Assembly: GCA_038214535.1 (NCBI GenBank)
Contig: JBBQRS010000051.1
Span: 1-32,130 of the forward strand
Source: JBBQRS01 sp038214535
Lineage (GTDB): Bacteria > Chloroflexota > Anaerolineae > CG2-30-64-16
DNA length: 32,130 bases
Reading direction: 5' to 3'
The notes beneath the pieces are model-generated. The model was not told where the DNA came from and did no database searches. It worked only from the letters and a program-made list of their open reading frames with translations. Below are positions 8,252-17,026 of the stretch, piece by piece. The translations under genes and the position numbers were made by a program. The first letter of the stretch is position 1. The number at the start of each line of letters is the position of its first letter.

Positions 8252-11200
8252 ATGACGCAGGATAGGGAGCGAAGACGGGCCTTTTGGATCGCGGCGGCGA
8301 TCTTCTTCGTCGCGCTCGTCATGCGCTTGCTCTGGGTTACTGTGCCCATTAACATTGATGAGGCGGTCTGGATTCGGCGCGGGCCGGCGTTCTATGTGGC
8401 TCTACTCACGAGCGATCCGACGGGAACATACCTCAAGCACCATCCCGGCGTTACCAACATGTGGATTATCGGCGCGGGGTTGAGTCTGCGTTATGGGCTG
8501 CGCGGCCTGCTGCCGCCCGATGCGCTGGTGTCGCAAAGCGCCGGGTTGATTGACTACCTGCGCGCGGTCACGGCCGCGCCCGTCACCCCGTTGAGCGCGT
8601 ACACGGCGGCGCGCTGGGCATCCGCCTTCGTCACAGCTTCGTCGTTGGCGGCGTTGTATCTATTGAGCCGCAAAGTCTACGGCGCGACGGTCGCCCTCAC
8701 AGCAGCGGTCATCCTGCTACTCGAACCCTTCTTCGTCGCCTACCAGCGCTCGATCACCACCGACGCCAACCAGACCAACTTCATGTGGATCAGCTTTCTG
8801 GCATTGCTGATTTATGCAGGGATTTGGACCACGAAAGGCGCGCAAGGGCGCGAAGAACACGAAGCGCGAAGAGCGCGAAGTAGCAGGGATAGCGCCACCT
8901 GGTGGTTATTGATTTCGGGGTTGTTTTTCGGGCTGGCCGTACTGAGCAAGGTAACGAACGTTTTGACGCTGCCGGCGTTCGCGTTGGTTGGTCTGGCGGC
9001 GGCATGGCAAGCGCGTGCCATGCGCAGTTGGCTGCGCTTCGCAGGTGATGCGTTGTTGTGGGGCGGTATCACCATTGTGGTCGCGTTGGCATTATGGCCC
9101 GCGCTGCGCGTTGACCCGTTGGGAACGCTGTCTATATGGTATAGTGGTCTCAGCAGCGAGGTGGCGGGACACGACCAATTTTTGCTGGGGCATTACACGC
9201 GTAACCCCGGCCCGCTCTATTACCCGATCGTGCTGGTTGCGCGGTTGTCGCCGCTCCTGCTCATCGGCGCGATCTGGGGCGTGATCGCTCTGCTCGCGCC
9301 CGGCCTGCGCCGCCATTTCACACACCGACGCGCAACCTGGGCGGCGCTGTTATTGACCGCAGTCATCCTGCTCGGCGTCAGCTTGTTCGACTCGAAGCAC
9401 GACCGTTATATCGTCCCGATGATCCCCGGCCTGGCGTTGACGGCGACAGGCGGGGTGTGGGCCGGCGTCAGGGCGTGGCAAGCGCGCCGTGGGGAAACCC
9501 TCGTCGGATCGTCGCGCGCTTTGCCCCTTGTCATGGCGGCGGTCATCGTGGCCCAACTTGCTGTCATGCTGCCCCACCTGCCCTATTACCTGTCATATTT
9601 CAGCCCGCTCGTCGGCGGGCCGCGCGGCGCACAAAGCCTGGTGATGGTCGGCAACGGCGAGCTGCTGGATCAGGCCGCGGACTGGTTAGAGCAGAACGTT
9701 CCTGCCGATGCGCGCGTGGGTCAACGCGATTATTCTGCGAGCATGGCCCCGTATTATGCTGGGCGCGTGCAGGAAATCGTGATGGACCCCGACACGGGCG
9801 CGTGGCCGTTGCCCGAAATGGAATACGTAGTCGTGTACTCGAACCAGTTGCAACGACGCTTCCCGGCGAACCTGGTGGATTATTTCGCGCCGCAGCGACC
9901 GTTACACGTTGTGCAGTGGCGTGGCGCGGATTACGCCAAAATCTATCCCGGCCCCGCCGTACGTCCCGAAGATCGTGCTGCGCTGCCCAATCCCTCCGCG
10001 CTGGATTTTGGGGAGTACGCCCGGCTGATCGGCTATGACCTGGAGACGCCGGAGGTCGCCGCAGGCAATGACGCCATACTAACGCTATTCTGGGAATCCC
10101 TCGCGCTCTTCCCGGCCGATGATTTCAGCGTCTACGTGGGTATGCGCGACGCGCAGGGTAACCTCTATGCACACGCCGATACCATACCGGCAGGGTTTTT
10201 CGCGCCGGTCAATCGCTGGCAAACCGGTCAGGTGTTGCGCGACGCCAACCTGCTCCGCATCCCGCCCGGCGCGCCGCCCGGCGATTACACGCTGGAAGCA
10301 GGTTTCTTCGCGCCGTCGTTGGATCAAGCGCTTGAGATTCGCGACGAGAACGGCCCGCGCGGCAACCGCATCCCGCTCACGCAGATTCGCGTGACAAAAC
10401 CCGATCAGCCCTCGTCGAACGCCGCCGACTTTGGCATCGCGAATATCCTGCCCGATCCAGTGTTGCTAAGCGAAAACGGCCCACAATTGCTGGGCTACGA
10501 ATGGGACGCGCCCACAGAAGTCACCGCCGGAGAGGGCATACCGGTATCTCTCCTCTGGCGCGCCGGTAAGCAGACACCTCCCAACACTAAAATCGTAGCA
10601 CGCCTGACCGGGCCGAACGGTAATACGCAACGGCGCAACGGTCATCCGTTGGGTGGGGCCTATCCGGCGGGGTCGTGGACGCCGGGCGAACTGGTGCGCG
10701 ATACATGGACGGCGCTGCTGCCCGCGGGCGCACCAGACGGTGATTATCGCCTGAGCCTGACGGCGATCAAGCCCGACGGTGAGCAAACCCTGCTCGACCT
10801 GGGCAACGTCACGATGCGCGACCGTACCCACGACCTCGCCGCGCCAACACCTACCTACGCGTCAGGCGTCCTGCTGGGCGACGCAACGCGCTTCGCCGGA
10901 TTCGACGCGGGCGGCGACGCGACCGTTTGCGGCGACGCCCTGTGCCTGCCCGCCGGCGCGCCGCTCGAATTGACGCTCTGGTGGCAGGCCGCAGATGAAT
11001 CGGAACGCAATTTGGCGCGCTTCCTGCACGTCGTTGACGCCGAAGGTCGCCCGGTCGCGCAATCGGACGGTCAACCGGGCGGCTATGCCGCGACAAGTTG
11101 GGTGCAGGGTGAAACGGTACGCGACCAGGTCGTCCTTGACACAAGCGTGCTACCGGTCGGCAGCTACGGTCTGGTGACCGGGCTGTATGACAGGGCAACT

Positions 11201-11269
11201 GACACACGTCTGGTAACCCCTGAGGGCGAAGACCACATCATCTTGCCGATGCGTCTGGAGATCCGTTGA
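8252..11269 (+). CDS. GT39/PMT_2-family glycosyltransferase with three tail modules
   Basis: Predicted 1005-residue protein. ATG 8252 is chosen because it precedes the first helix (~10-31); a longer frame back to 8060 only overlaps the upstream gene. I34-N-I-D36-E37 in the first outer loop is the GT39/ArnT-type acidic pair, and KHHPGVTNMW (~65) matches the following conserved loop. About ten helices run to residue ~450, followed by an outer segment. Three beta-sandwich modules follow at ~583-716 (FWES, PPGDYTLEAGFF), ~740-860 (LLWRA, PDGDYRLSL) and ~870-1005 (LWWQA, FLHVVD, VAQSD, VGSYGLVTGLYD). These enzymes normally move a sugar from a polyprenyl phosphate to a lipid or protein outside the membrane. 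Residues ~191-212, between two helices, are very polar (K/R/E-rich) and encoded by a repeat-like GCGCGAAG tract. The gene begins 19 bp after the previous stop. Confidence 0.82.
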   Translation: MTQDRERRRAFWIAAAIFFVALVMRLLWVTVPINIDEAVWIRRGPAFYVALLTSDPTGTYLKHHPGVTNMWIIGAGLSLRYGLRGLLPPDALVSQSAGLIDYLRAVTAAPVTPLSAYTAARWASAFVTASSLAALYLLSRKVYGATVALTAAVILLLEPFFVAYQRSITTDANQTNFMWISFLALLIYAGIWTTKGAQGREEHEARRARSSRDSATWWLLISGLFFGLAVLSKVTNVLTLPAFALVGLAAAWQARAMRSWLRFAGDALLWGGITIVVALALWPALRVDPLGTLSIWYSGLSSEVAGHDQFLLGHYTRNPGPLYYPIVLVARLSPLLLIGAIWGVIALLAPGLRRHFTHRRATWAALLLTAVILLGVSLFDSKHDRYIVPMIPGLALTATGGVWAGVRAWQARRGETLVGSSRALPLVMAAVIVAQLAVMLPHLPYYLSYFSPLVGGPRGAQSLVMVGNGELLDQAADWLEQNVPADARVGQRDYSASMAPYYAGRVQEIVMDPDTGAWPLPEMEYVVVYSNQLQRRFPANLVDYFAPQRPLHVVQWRGADYAKIYPGPAVRPEDRAALPNPSALDFGEYARLIGYDLETPEVAAGNDAILTLFWESLALFPADDFSVYVGMRDAQGNLYAHADTIPAGFFAPVNRWQTGQVLRDANLLRIPPGAPPGDYTLEAGFFAPSLDQALEIRDENGPRGNRIPLTQIRVTKPDQPSSNAADFGIANILPDPVLLSENGPQLLGYEWDAPTEVTAGEGIPVSLLWRAGKQTPPNTKIVARLTGPNGNTQRRNGHPLGGAYPAGSWTPGELVRDTWTALLPAGAPDGDYRLSLTAIKPDGEQTLLDLGNVTMRDRTHDLAAPTPTYASGVLLGDATRFAGFDAGGDATVCGDALCLPAGAPLELTLWWQAADESERNLARFLHVVDAEGRPVAQSDGQPGGYAATSWVQGETVRDQVVLDTSVLPVGSYGLVTGLYDRATDTRLVTPEGEDHIILPMRLEIR
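8826..8885 (+). repeat. purine-rich GCGCGAAG-type low-complexity tract inside a coding region
   Basis: Near-tandem units built on (G)CGCGAAG and CACGAAG occur here inside the GT39 gene. They encode a hydrophilic loop rich in E, R and K between two membrane helices. The pattern resembles 'ACCACGAAGG...GCGCGAAG' repeats that I recall as usually intergenic in many bacteria. The frame is preserved, so the tract seems tolerated as a cytoplasmic loop. Confidence 0.6.
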
Positions 11270-14139
11270 ACGAAGAGATGAGACCGAAACGGTCGGACGC
11301 GGCGGGCTGGACATCGCTGGATTGGATCATCCTGCTGGCGGTGACATTGCTCGCGGCCGCGTCGCGGTTCTACCATCTGGGCGTCACCCCACCCGGCTTC
11401 CAGTTCGATGAGGCGTTCAACGCCCTCGATGCTGCGGCGGTGCTTGAGGGTCAGCGCCCGCTCTTTCTGCCGCGCAACGGTGGGCGCGAGGTGCTCTACA
11501 CCTACTTACAAGCGGGCCTCGCGTCCATCTTCGGCCTGAACATCACAACGTTGCGACTCGCCTCTGCGCTGGCAGGGATTGCAGCCGTGCCGGTGACCTA
11601 CGGGTTGCTGCGCGGCATGTTGCGCGTCGACAGCCGCCGCGTCGCAGGCTTCACCAGCATCGTGCTGGCGATCAGCTTCTGGCACCTCCATTTCAGCCAC
11701 TATGGCATCCGCGTGATCCTGATGCCGGTCATCTTCAGCGGGCTGTTCGGGTTCTTCTGGTATGCATGCCGGTCGGGCGCGCCCTGGGCCTATGTGGTGA
11801 GCGGCGCGCTGGCCGGGTTGAGTGTGTGGAACAACCCCACCGGGCGGTTGACGCCGTTCGTGCTGCTGTTCTACACCCTCTGGGTCGTCTGGACGAGCCG
11901 CGGACACAACCTCGCAGACGAATTGGCGCGGCCGCGGCCGCGCATCGGCCCGGTCTGGGGGCTGCTGTTGACGGGCGCAGTCGCGTTCGTCGTCTTCATG
12001 CCGCTGGGCATCGAGTTCTACCGACACCCCGACTTCTTCTTCGGCCATGCCGAAGCCGTATCGGTCTTTGCGGATCGGGTCGGCGGAGGGTCGCCGCTGG
12101 CGGCGCTGGCGCGACACGCCGTTGCGGTGCTGGGGATGTTCAGCATCGCGGGCGACCAGGCGTGGATTCACAACCTGCCGGGCCGCCCCGTCTTCGATGT
12201 GGTGATGTCCATCCCCTTCTGGATCGGCGTGATCGTCTATGCGCGCCGGCTGCTGCGCCGGGCAGACCCCGACCGCGATGCGCTGGTGATGCTGGCGCTG
12301 TGGGCAGTCGTGATGCTGACGCCCACCATCTTCAGCGACGACGCGCCTAACTTCTCGCGTTCTTTACCTGCGCTGCCCGCCCTGTTCGTGCCCGCTGGGT
12401 TGGGATTGACCGCCATCGTGAACTTTGTAGCGCGCATTTTCCGCGGAGAGCGCCGCGGCGTCTGGCTGGGCTACGGCGCGGCCGCCTTGATCCTGATCGC
12501 CAGCACGACTTTCGCGTTTCGCGACTACTTCATCCGCTTCCCGTCCAGCCCCGACGCCTACTACGCCTATGACGTGGATAAGCTGGACGCGTGGGCGCAG
12601 ATCGAGCCGCTGCGGGTTCAAGACGCGGTCTATCTCTCTCAACTGTGGGCCCAACACTCGACGCTGGAGTTCCTGCGGCGCGACACCGATGTGCGCTCGC
12701 TGGACAGCAGCCGCACGCTGGTGTTGCCGCCGCCGGGCCAGGGTGCAGCCTACGCGTTCCCATCTCAACAACGCCGTCGCGCCGAGGAAATCGCGGCATT
12801 GTGGCCGGGCGCGCAACTGGAAGAAACGACCGACCGCTATGGCAAGCCGCTGCTGGAGTTGGTCACGGTGGACGCCGCGAGCACCGCGGGTTGGCCTGCG
12901 GGCCTGGAACCCACCGCGCCCATCGAGATTGCTTTCGATGACGCCCCGACGCTGCTGGGTATGCGGCGCGACGGGGGCGACCTGTTGGCGGCCTGGCGCG
13001 CCGAAGACCTCATGGCGCGCAACCTGACGGCCTTCCTGCACCTGATAGACGCTGACGGGCGCAAAGTCGGTCAGGTAGATCAACTGCCCGGCGACGGGGG
13101 CTATCTGACGCCCGCATGGCAGCCCGGCGAGCGCGTAATCGAGCGCTACAGCCCGATCATGGACACGTGTCGCGATGATCGCCCCGTCCGGGTCATGGCC
13201 GGGTGGTATGAGCTGGCAGCAGGCGGCGCGCGCCGGGCGCGATTGGACGGGCTGGGCGACATGGCCCTGGCAGGGGAGACCGTCATCCCGTTGCGCTCGG
13301 CCCCGCCCGGCGAGGCATCGCCCTCGCAGCCCACCGAATTATCGTTCGGCGAGGGGCTGACGCTCGTCGGCTACAGCATCGAAGGAGACCGTTTGCAACC
13401 CGGCGCGCCGCTCGCGCTTGACCTGCACTGGCGCTGCGGGGCGGGCGAGGGAGAATGCCCGGCGGATGTGGCGTCCCGGACAATGCAAGTGACGCTGCAA
13501 CCCGCCGAAGCAGGCGGCGCGGCGGCGCAGATTCTCTGGGAAGGCGCGGTTGCGCCGCAAGATGCGGTCTGGCGCGCTGGTGAGACGCTCTGCCGTCGGT
13601 TGCCGCTGCGCTTGCCTGCGGATGTGGCCGCGGGTCGCTACACCCTCTCACTGACGGCAGGCGGCGTATCGCAGTCGCTCACCGAACTGATGCTGGAACC
13701 CAGTTCGCGGAGTTACGATATCCCACCGGTGGAACGCGAGGGCAACGCCACGTTGGGCGACGCCATCAAACTGGTGGGCGCGACCGTTAAGCCGCCGGGT
13801 GCGTCGGGGCAACCGCTGGGGGTGATGCTGGTCTGGCAGGCGTTGCGCCCGCCGGACGCCGATTACGTCGTCTTCGTGCATCTGCTAGACGACACAGGTC
13901 AGCTCGTTGCGCAATCTGACGCCACACCCGCCGGTGACGATGCGACGCGCCGCTGGATCGCCGATGAAGTCGTGACAGATGAACACATGCTGACCTTGCC
14001 CGCAGACGCTGCAGGAACCTATCGTCTGGTGGCGGGCATGTACGATCCGCTAACAGGTACACGACTGCCGGTAAGCGACGCCGCCGGGCAACCCATCCTT
14101 GATGGGGCTGCACCGCTCGGTCAGGTACCGTTGCCATGA
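11266..14139 (+). CDS. GT39/PMT_2-family glycosyltransferase with three tail modules
   Basis: Predicted 957-residue protein. TTG 11266 overlaps the previous stop (TTGA) and has GGAG five bases upstream; ATG 11278 is the alternative start. The first helix is ~18-34 and the outer loop has F47-D48-E49-A50, the acidic pair of the GT39/PMT_2 family, followed by a loop and helix containing LRLASALAGI. About eleven helices extend to residue ~425. An outer segment follows, then three beta-sandwich modules: ~556-678 (AWRAE, FLHLID, VGQVD), ~688-815 (divergent, with an added Cys pair, CGAGEGEC) and ~825-957 (VWQA, FVHLLD, VAQSD, GTYRLVAGMYDP, TRLP). Predicted role is transfer of a monosaccharide from a lipid-phosphate carrier on the outer leaflet; acceptor unknown. 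It overlaps the next gene by 4 bp, consistent with one transcript. Confidence 0.82.
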   Translation: MNEEMRPKRSDAAGWTSLDWIILLAVTLLAAASRFYHLGVTPPGFQFDEAFNALDAAAVLEGQRPLFLPRNGGREVLYTYLQAGLASIFGLNITTLRLASALAGIAAVPVTYGLLRGMLRVDSRRVAGFTSIVLAISFWHLHFSHYGIRVILMPVIFSGLFGFFWYACRSGAPWAYVVSGALAGLSVWNNPTGRLTPFVLLFYTLWVVWTSRGHNLADELARPRPRIGPVWGLLLTGAVAFVVFMPLGIEFYRHPDFFFGHAEAVSVFADRVGGGSPLAALARHAVAVLGMFSIAGDQAWIHNLPGRPVFDVVMSIPFWIGVIVYARRLLRRADPDRDALVMLALWAVVMLTPTIFSDDAPNFSRSLPALPALFVPAGLGLTAIVNFVARIFRGERRGVWLGYGAAALILIASTTFAFRDYFIRFPSSPDAYYAYDVDKLDAWAQIEPLRVQDAVYLSQLWAQHSTLEFLRRDTDVRSLDSSRTLVLPPPGQGAAYAFPSQQRRRAEEIAALWPGAQLEETTDRYGKPLLELVTVDAASTAGWPAGLEPTAPIEIAFDDAPTLLGMRRDGGDLLAAWRAEDLMARNLTAFLHLIDADGRKVGQVDQLPGDGGYLTPAWQPGERVIERYSPIMDTCRDDRPVRVMAGWYELAAGGARRARLDGLGDMALAGETVIPLRSAPPGEASPSQPTELSFGEGLTLVGYSIEGDRLQPGAPLALDLHWRCGAGEGECPADVASRTMQVTLQPAEAGGAAAQILWEGAVAPQDAVWRAGETLCRRLPLRLPADVAAGRYTLSLTAGGVSQSLTELMLEPSSRSYDIPPVEREGNATLGDAIKLVGATVKPPGASGQPLGVMLVWQALRPPDADYVVFVHLLDDTGQLVAQSDATPAGDDATRRWIADEVVTDEHMLTLPADAAGTYRLVAGMYDPLTGTRLPVSDAAGQPILDGAAPLGQVPLP

Positions 14140-16910
14140 ATGACGCCGCGCCCGCGCGACGCAGCCCCCCGCTTCTCCGCGGGTTGATGCTCGGCGTGCT
14201 GCTGCTGGCCTTCTTCGTGCGCGTCTACCATCTGGATTATCAAAGTTTCTGGAGCGACGAAGGGATCAGCCTGCTGCGTGCGTCGCGGCCCATGGGCGAA
14301 ATGCTGCGCGACATGCCGGTGGAACATGCGCCCGGCTACTTCGTAGGCCTGAACGGATGGCTGCGCCTCACCGGAACGAGCGATTTCGCCATCCGGTTCT
14401 TCTCGCTATGGCCCAGCGTCCTCGCCGTCGCGCTGACCTACCGGTGGCTGCTGGAGTTGGGCGGGCGCAGGCGGTGGGCGGCCGCAGCCGCGGCGACGAC
14501 CCTGTTGGCGACGAACGCCTTCCAGGTAGCCTATGCTGAGGAAGCGCGCATGTATAGCTGGTTACTGGCCGCCGGCCTGATCGCGACCTGGATGCTGCCA
14601 AAGGTGCTGGGGACGGGTTTTGGGGAAGCAGAGGGACAAGGCAGCCGGATGCGATGGGGCGCATGGATCGCCTACGTCCTATCGACGGCGGTGTGCATCT
14701 ACCTGCACCACTTTGGCTTCCTCGTGCCCACCACGCATACGCTGTTTGTGCTGATCTGGCTGGCGGCCACGCGTGACCCCCGCGGCTTCCTGCGCTGGGC
14801 AGCCGCGGGGGTCGCCGTCCTGCTGCTCTACACCGTCTGGCTGCCGCGCTTCCTCGGCATCTTCGGGTTCTCCGGCTGGCGCACCCCGCAAAGCCCGTGG
14901 GCCATCCCCTGGCGCTATTGGACGGCCTATACGGTGGGCGACGCCATGCCCGAACCGTTGCACTGGTGGCTGCCGTGGGTTTATCTGGCGCTGGCGGTCC
15001 TGGGGCTGATCGCCTGGGGGCGAACTCGGCGCATGGGCGGGCTGCTGCTGGCCCTGAGCGCCGCAGTCCCGATTGTCGGGGCGGTGGCGCTGGCGCTGCG
15101 CCAACCGGATTACCACGAACGCTACACCATTATGGCATCGGCCCCTGTCATCATGTTGGCTGCGGTGGGGTTGTTCCCTGCATGGTCGGGAAAGCGCGCC
15201 GCATTATGGCAATCGCTCGGCATCCTGGGGTTGGTCGGGCTGGTGGGGGCCAATGCGCTCGCCCTGCAACGCCTTTACACCGATGCGATCCTGCACAAGC
15301 CTGACTTTCGAGCGGCGGCGCAACGCATCCGCGCCCTGGAAGCGCCGGGCGACGTGATATTGATAGACGGTCCCGACCCCGAAAAGGTCTTCCTGCACTA
15401 TTATGACGGCGACGCCAGAGTGGTAGACCTGCGCGCGCTGGAGGGGAAAAGCGACGCGGAGGCAGACGCCGCGCTCAGTGAGGCCACGCACGACGCGGCG
15501 CGCGCCTGGGGCCTGCTCTACTTCCACGCGCCCGGCCCGGTGCAGGCATGGCTGGCGCGCAACGGTTGGCCCGCCGCCGAAACGCTGCACAATGGTATCT
15601 TCGTAACGCTGTACGGTCTCAGCCCGGACGACCACAATATTGTAGCGATCGATTCTGCGCCCGCGCAAGACTTCGGCTCAGCGTTAAGGTTGGCCGGAAC
15701 CACTGCGACATGCGAAAACAGCGACAACCCGGACGGCGTACTGGCCTGTCCGGCGGGCGAACTGTTGCGGGTGACCACCATCTGGGAGGTGCGCGAACCT
15801 CCAGCCTCTTACCGTTTCAGCCTACGTCTGGTGGATGATGCCGGCCGCGTGTGGGCCGCGGAAGACTATACCCCCGGTGATGGGTTTACTCCCACAGAAA
15901 GCTGGCAAACCGGCGTGACCCAAACTGATCGGCGTGGACTGCTGCTGCCCGCGGACTTGCCTCCCGGCGACTATCGCGTCACGCTCCGGCTCTATGACCC
16001 GGCGACCGGCGAAGCGATCACCACCGAAGCCGGCCCGGATGTGACTTTGGCGGGGCTGACCGTGACGCCTGCCATCCGCCCCATCAATCCAGAAGCCCTG
16101 GGAATCGCGCATCCGGTGGATCGTGCGCCGCAGGGCAGCTTGCGCTTGCTCGGTGTCGCCGCCGCGCCGGGACCGTTGCATTCGGGGCAACCCGGCGAAT
16201 TGAGCGTCTGGTGGCAGGTCGAGTCTTTGCCGATCAACGCGAGCCAGGTGGAGATCGCGCTGGAAGGGCCTAACGGCGTGATCGGCGGTGGATTGCACCC
16301 ACTCAGTGAGACGACGGCAAGCTGGATGTCGGGGCAAATCGTGCGTGAGCGCTATCCGGTGATGCCGGACGCGGCGGCCCCGACCGGCGAATATCGGTTG
16401 CGCGTGGCGCTCCGCGACGATACGGGCGCGGAGCTGGGGCAGCCGTGGGACGCGGGTCGCCTGGCAGTCGAGGCGCGACCGCGCGCATATCGGTTGCCGC
16501 GCATGAACCAGCGCACCGATGTGAATTTCGGAGAGGCGGTCGCGCTGCGCGGCTACGACGTGACCTCACCCGTCACGCCGGGCGCGCCCATCGAGCTAAC
16601 GCTCTACTGGCAAGCAAAGGACCGCGTGACCGCGCCCTATAAGGTGTTCGTCCATTTGGTAGATGCCGCGGGGAATCTCGTGGCACAGTCCGATGCGTTT
16701 CCCGCGAGCGGCGCAGCGCCCACCGAAAGCTGGCTTCCGCGTGAAGTGGTCGTGGATCGGCACGAACTACGCGCGCCGGGGCCGGGCGCGTATCAGATGT
16801 ACGTGGGGTTGTATGACCCAGTCAGCGGGGCGCGACTGCCTGCCACAGACGCCAACGGCGCCCAAATCCCGAACGACGCCGCGCTGCTGACAACGGTCAC
16901 GGTGAGGTAA
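14136..16910 (+). CDS. GT39/PMT_2-family glycosyltransferase with three tail modules, last gene of the operon
   Basis: Predicted 924-residue protein starting at ATG 14136, overlapping the previous stop (ATGA). It is the most canonical GT39 member here: first helix ~15-31, W39-S40-D41-E42 acidic pair, EHAPGYF loop (~70) followed by LNGWLRLTG and an FAIRFFSLWP segment, and the EEARMYSW motif (~137) seen in many PMT_2 proteins. About ten helices end near residue 385. An outer segment (~390-510) resembles the linker of the other family members. Beta-sandwich modules lie at ~515-641 (IWEVRE, LRLVDD, PPGDYRVTLRLYDP), ~658-778 (WWQVES, TGEYRLRVAL) and ~793-924 (LYWQA, FVHLVD, VAQSD, GAYQMYVGLYDP, ARLP). 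Residues ~155-170 are glycine/charge-rich and look like a tolerated loop insertion. Confidence 0.85.
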   Translation: MNDAAPARRSPPLLRGLMLGVLLLAFFVRVYHLDYQSFWSDEGISLLRASRPMGEMLRDMPVEHAPGYFVGLNGWLRLTGTSDFAIRFFSLWPSVLAVALTYRWLLELGGRRRWAAAAAATTLLATNAFQVAYAEEARMYSWLLAAGLIATWMLPKVLGTGFGEAEGQGSRMRWGAWIAYVLSTAVCIYLHHFGFLVPTTHTLFVLIWLAATRDPRGFLRWAAAGVAVLLLYTVWLPRFLGIFGFSGWRTPQSPWAIPWRYWTAYTVGDAMPEPLHWWLPWVYLALAVLGLIAWGRTRRMGGLLLALSAAVPIVGAVALALRQPDYHERYTIMASAPVIMLAAVGLFPAWSGKRAALWQSLGILGLVGLVGANALALQRLYTDAILHKPDFRAAAQRIRALEAPGDVILIDGPDPEKVFLHYYDGDARVVDLRALEGKSDAEADAALSEATHDAARAWGLLYFHAPGPVQAWLARNGWPAAETLHNGIFVTLYGLSPDDHNIVAIDSAPAQDFGSALRLAGTTATCENSDNPDGVLACPAGELLRVTTIWEVREPPASYRFSLRLVDDAGRVWAAEDYTPGDGFTPTESWQTGVTQTDRRGLLLPADLPPGDYRVTLRLYDPATGEAITTEAGPDVTLAGLTVTPAIRPINPEALGIAHPVDRAPQGSLRLLGVAAAPGPLHSGQPGELSVWWQVESLPINASQVEIALEGPNGVIGGGLHPLSETTASWMSGQIVRERYPVMPDAAAPTGEYRLRVALRDDTGAELGQPWDAGRLAVEARPRAYRLPRMNQRTDVNFGEAVALRGYDVTSPVTPGAPIELTLYWQAKDRVTAPYKVFVHLVDAAGNLVAQSDAFPASGAAPTESWLPREVVVDRHELRAPGPGAYQMYVGLYDPVSGARLPATDANGAQIPNDAALLTTVTVR

Positions 16911-16914
16911 GCCT

Positions 16915-17019
16915 CCCTTCGTAGTGACGGCTTCAGCCGTTGCAGTGCGCCCCAACGGCTAAAGCCGCAACTACGAAGGGCATGTGTGATCATCCAGGAG
17001 TTTTTGGATAGATTCTAAA
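16915..17019 (+). repeat. hairpin repeat, copy 1
   Basis: An imperfect inverted repeat (16915-16942 with 16950-16980, core GACGGCTTCAGCCGTTG against AACGGCTAAAGCCG) is followed by a tail ending GGATAGATTCTAAA (17006-17019). Two relatives lie around cydAB. This copy sits between the convergent ends of the six-gene operon and the DUF2079 gene, where the hairpin could stop transcription from both sides. It looks like a REP- or MITE-like non-autonomous repeat; no transposase is encoded. Confidence 0.75.
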
Positions 17020-17026
17020 TGATATA

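Noticed and set aside
16915..16980. Possible CRISPR or tRNA-like structure in the hairpin repeats
   Set aside because: Only single hairpins, no regular repeat-spacer array, and no cloverleaf or anticodon arm.
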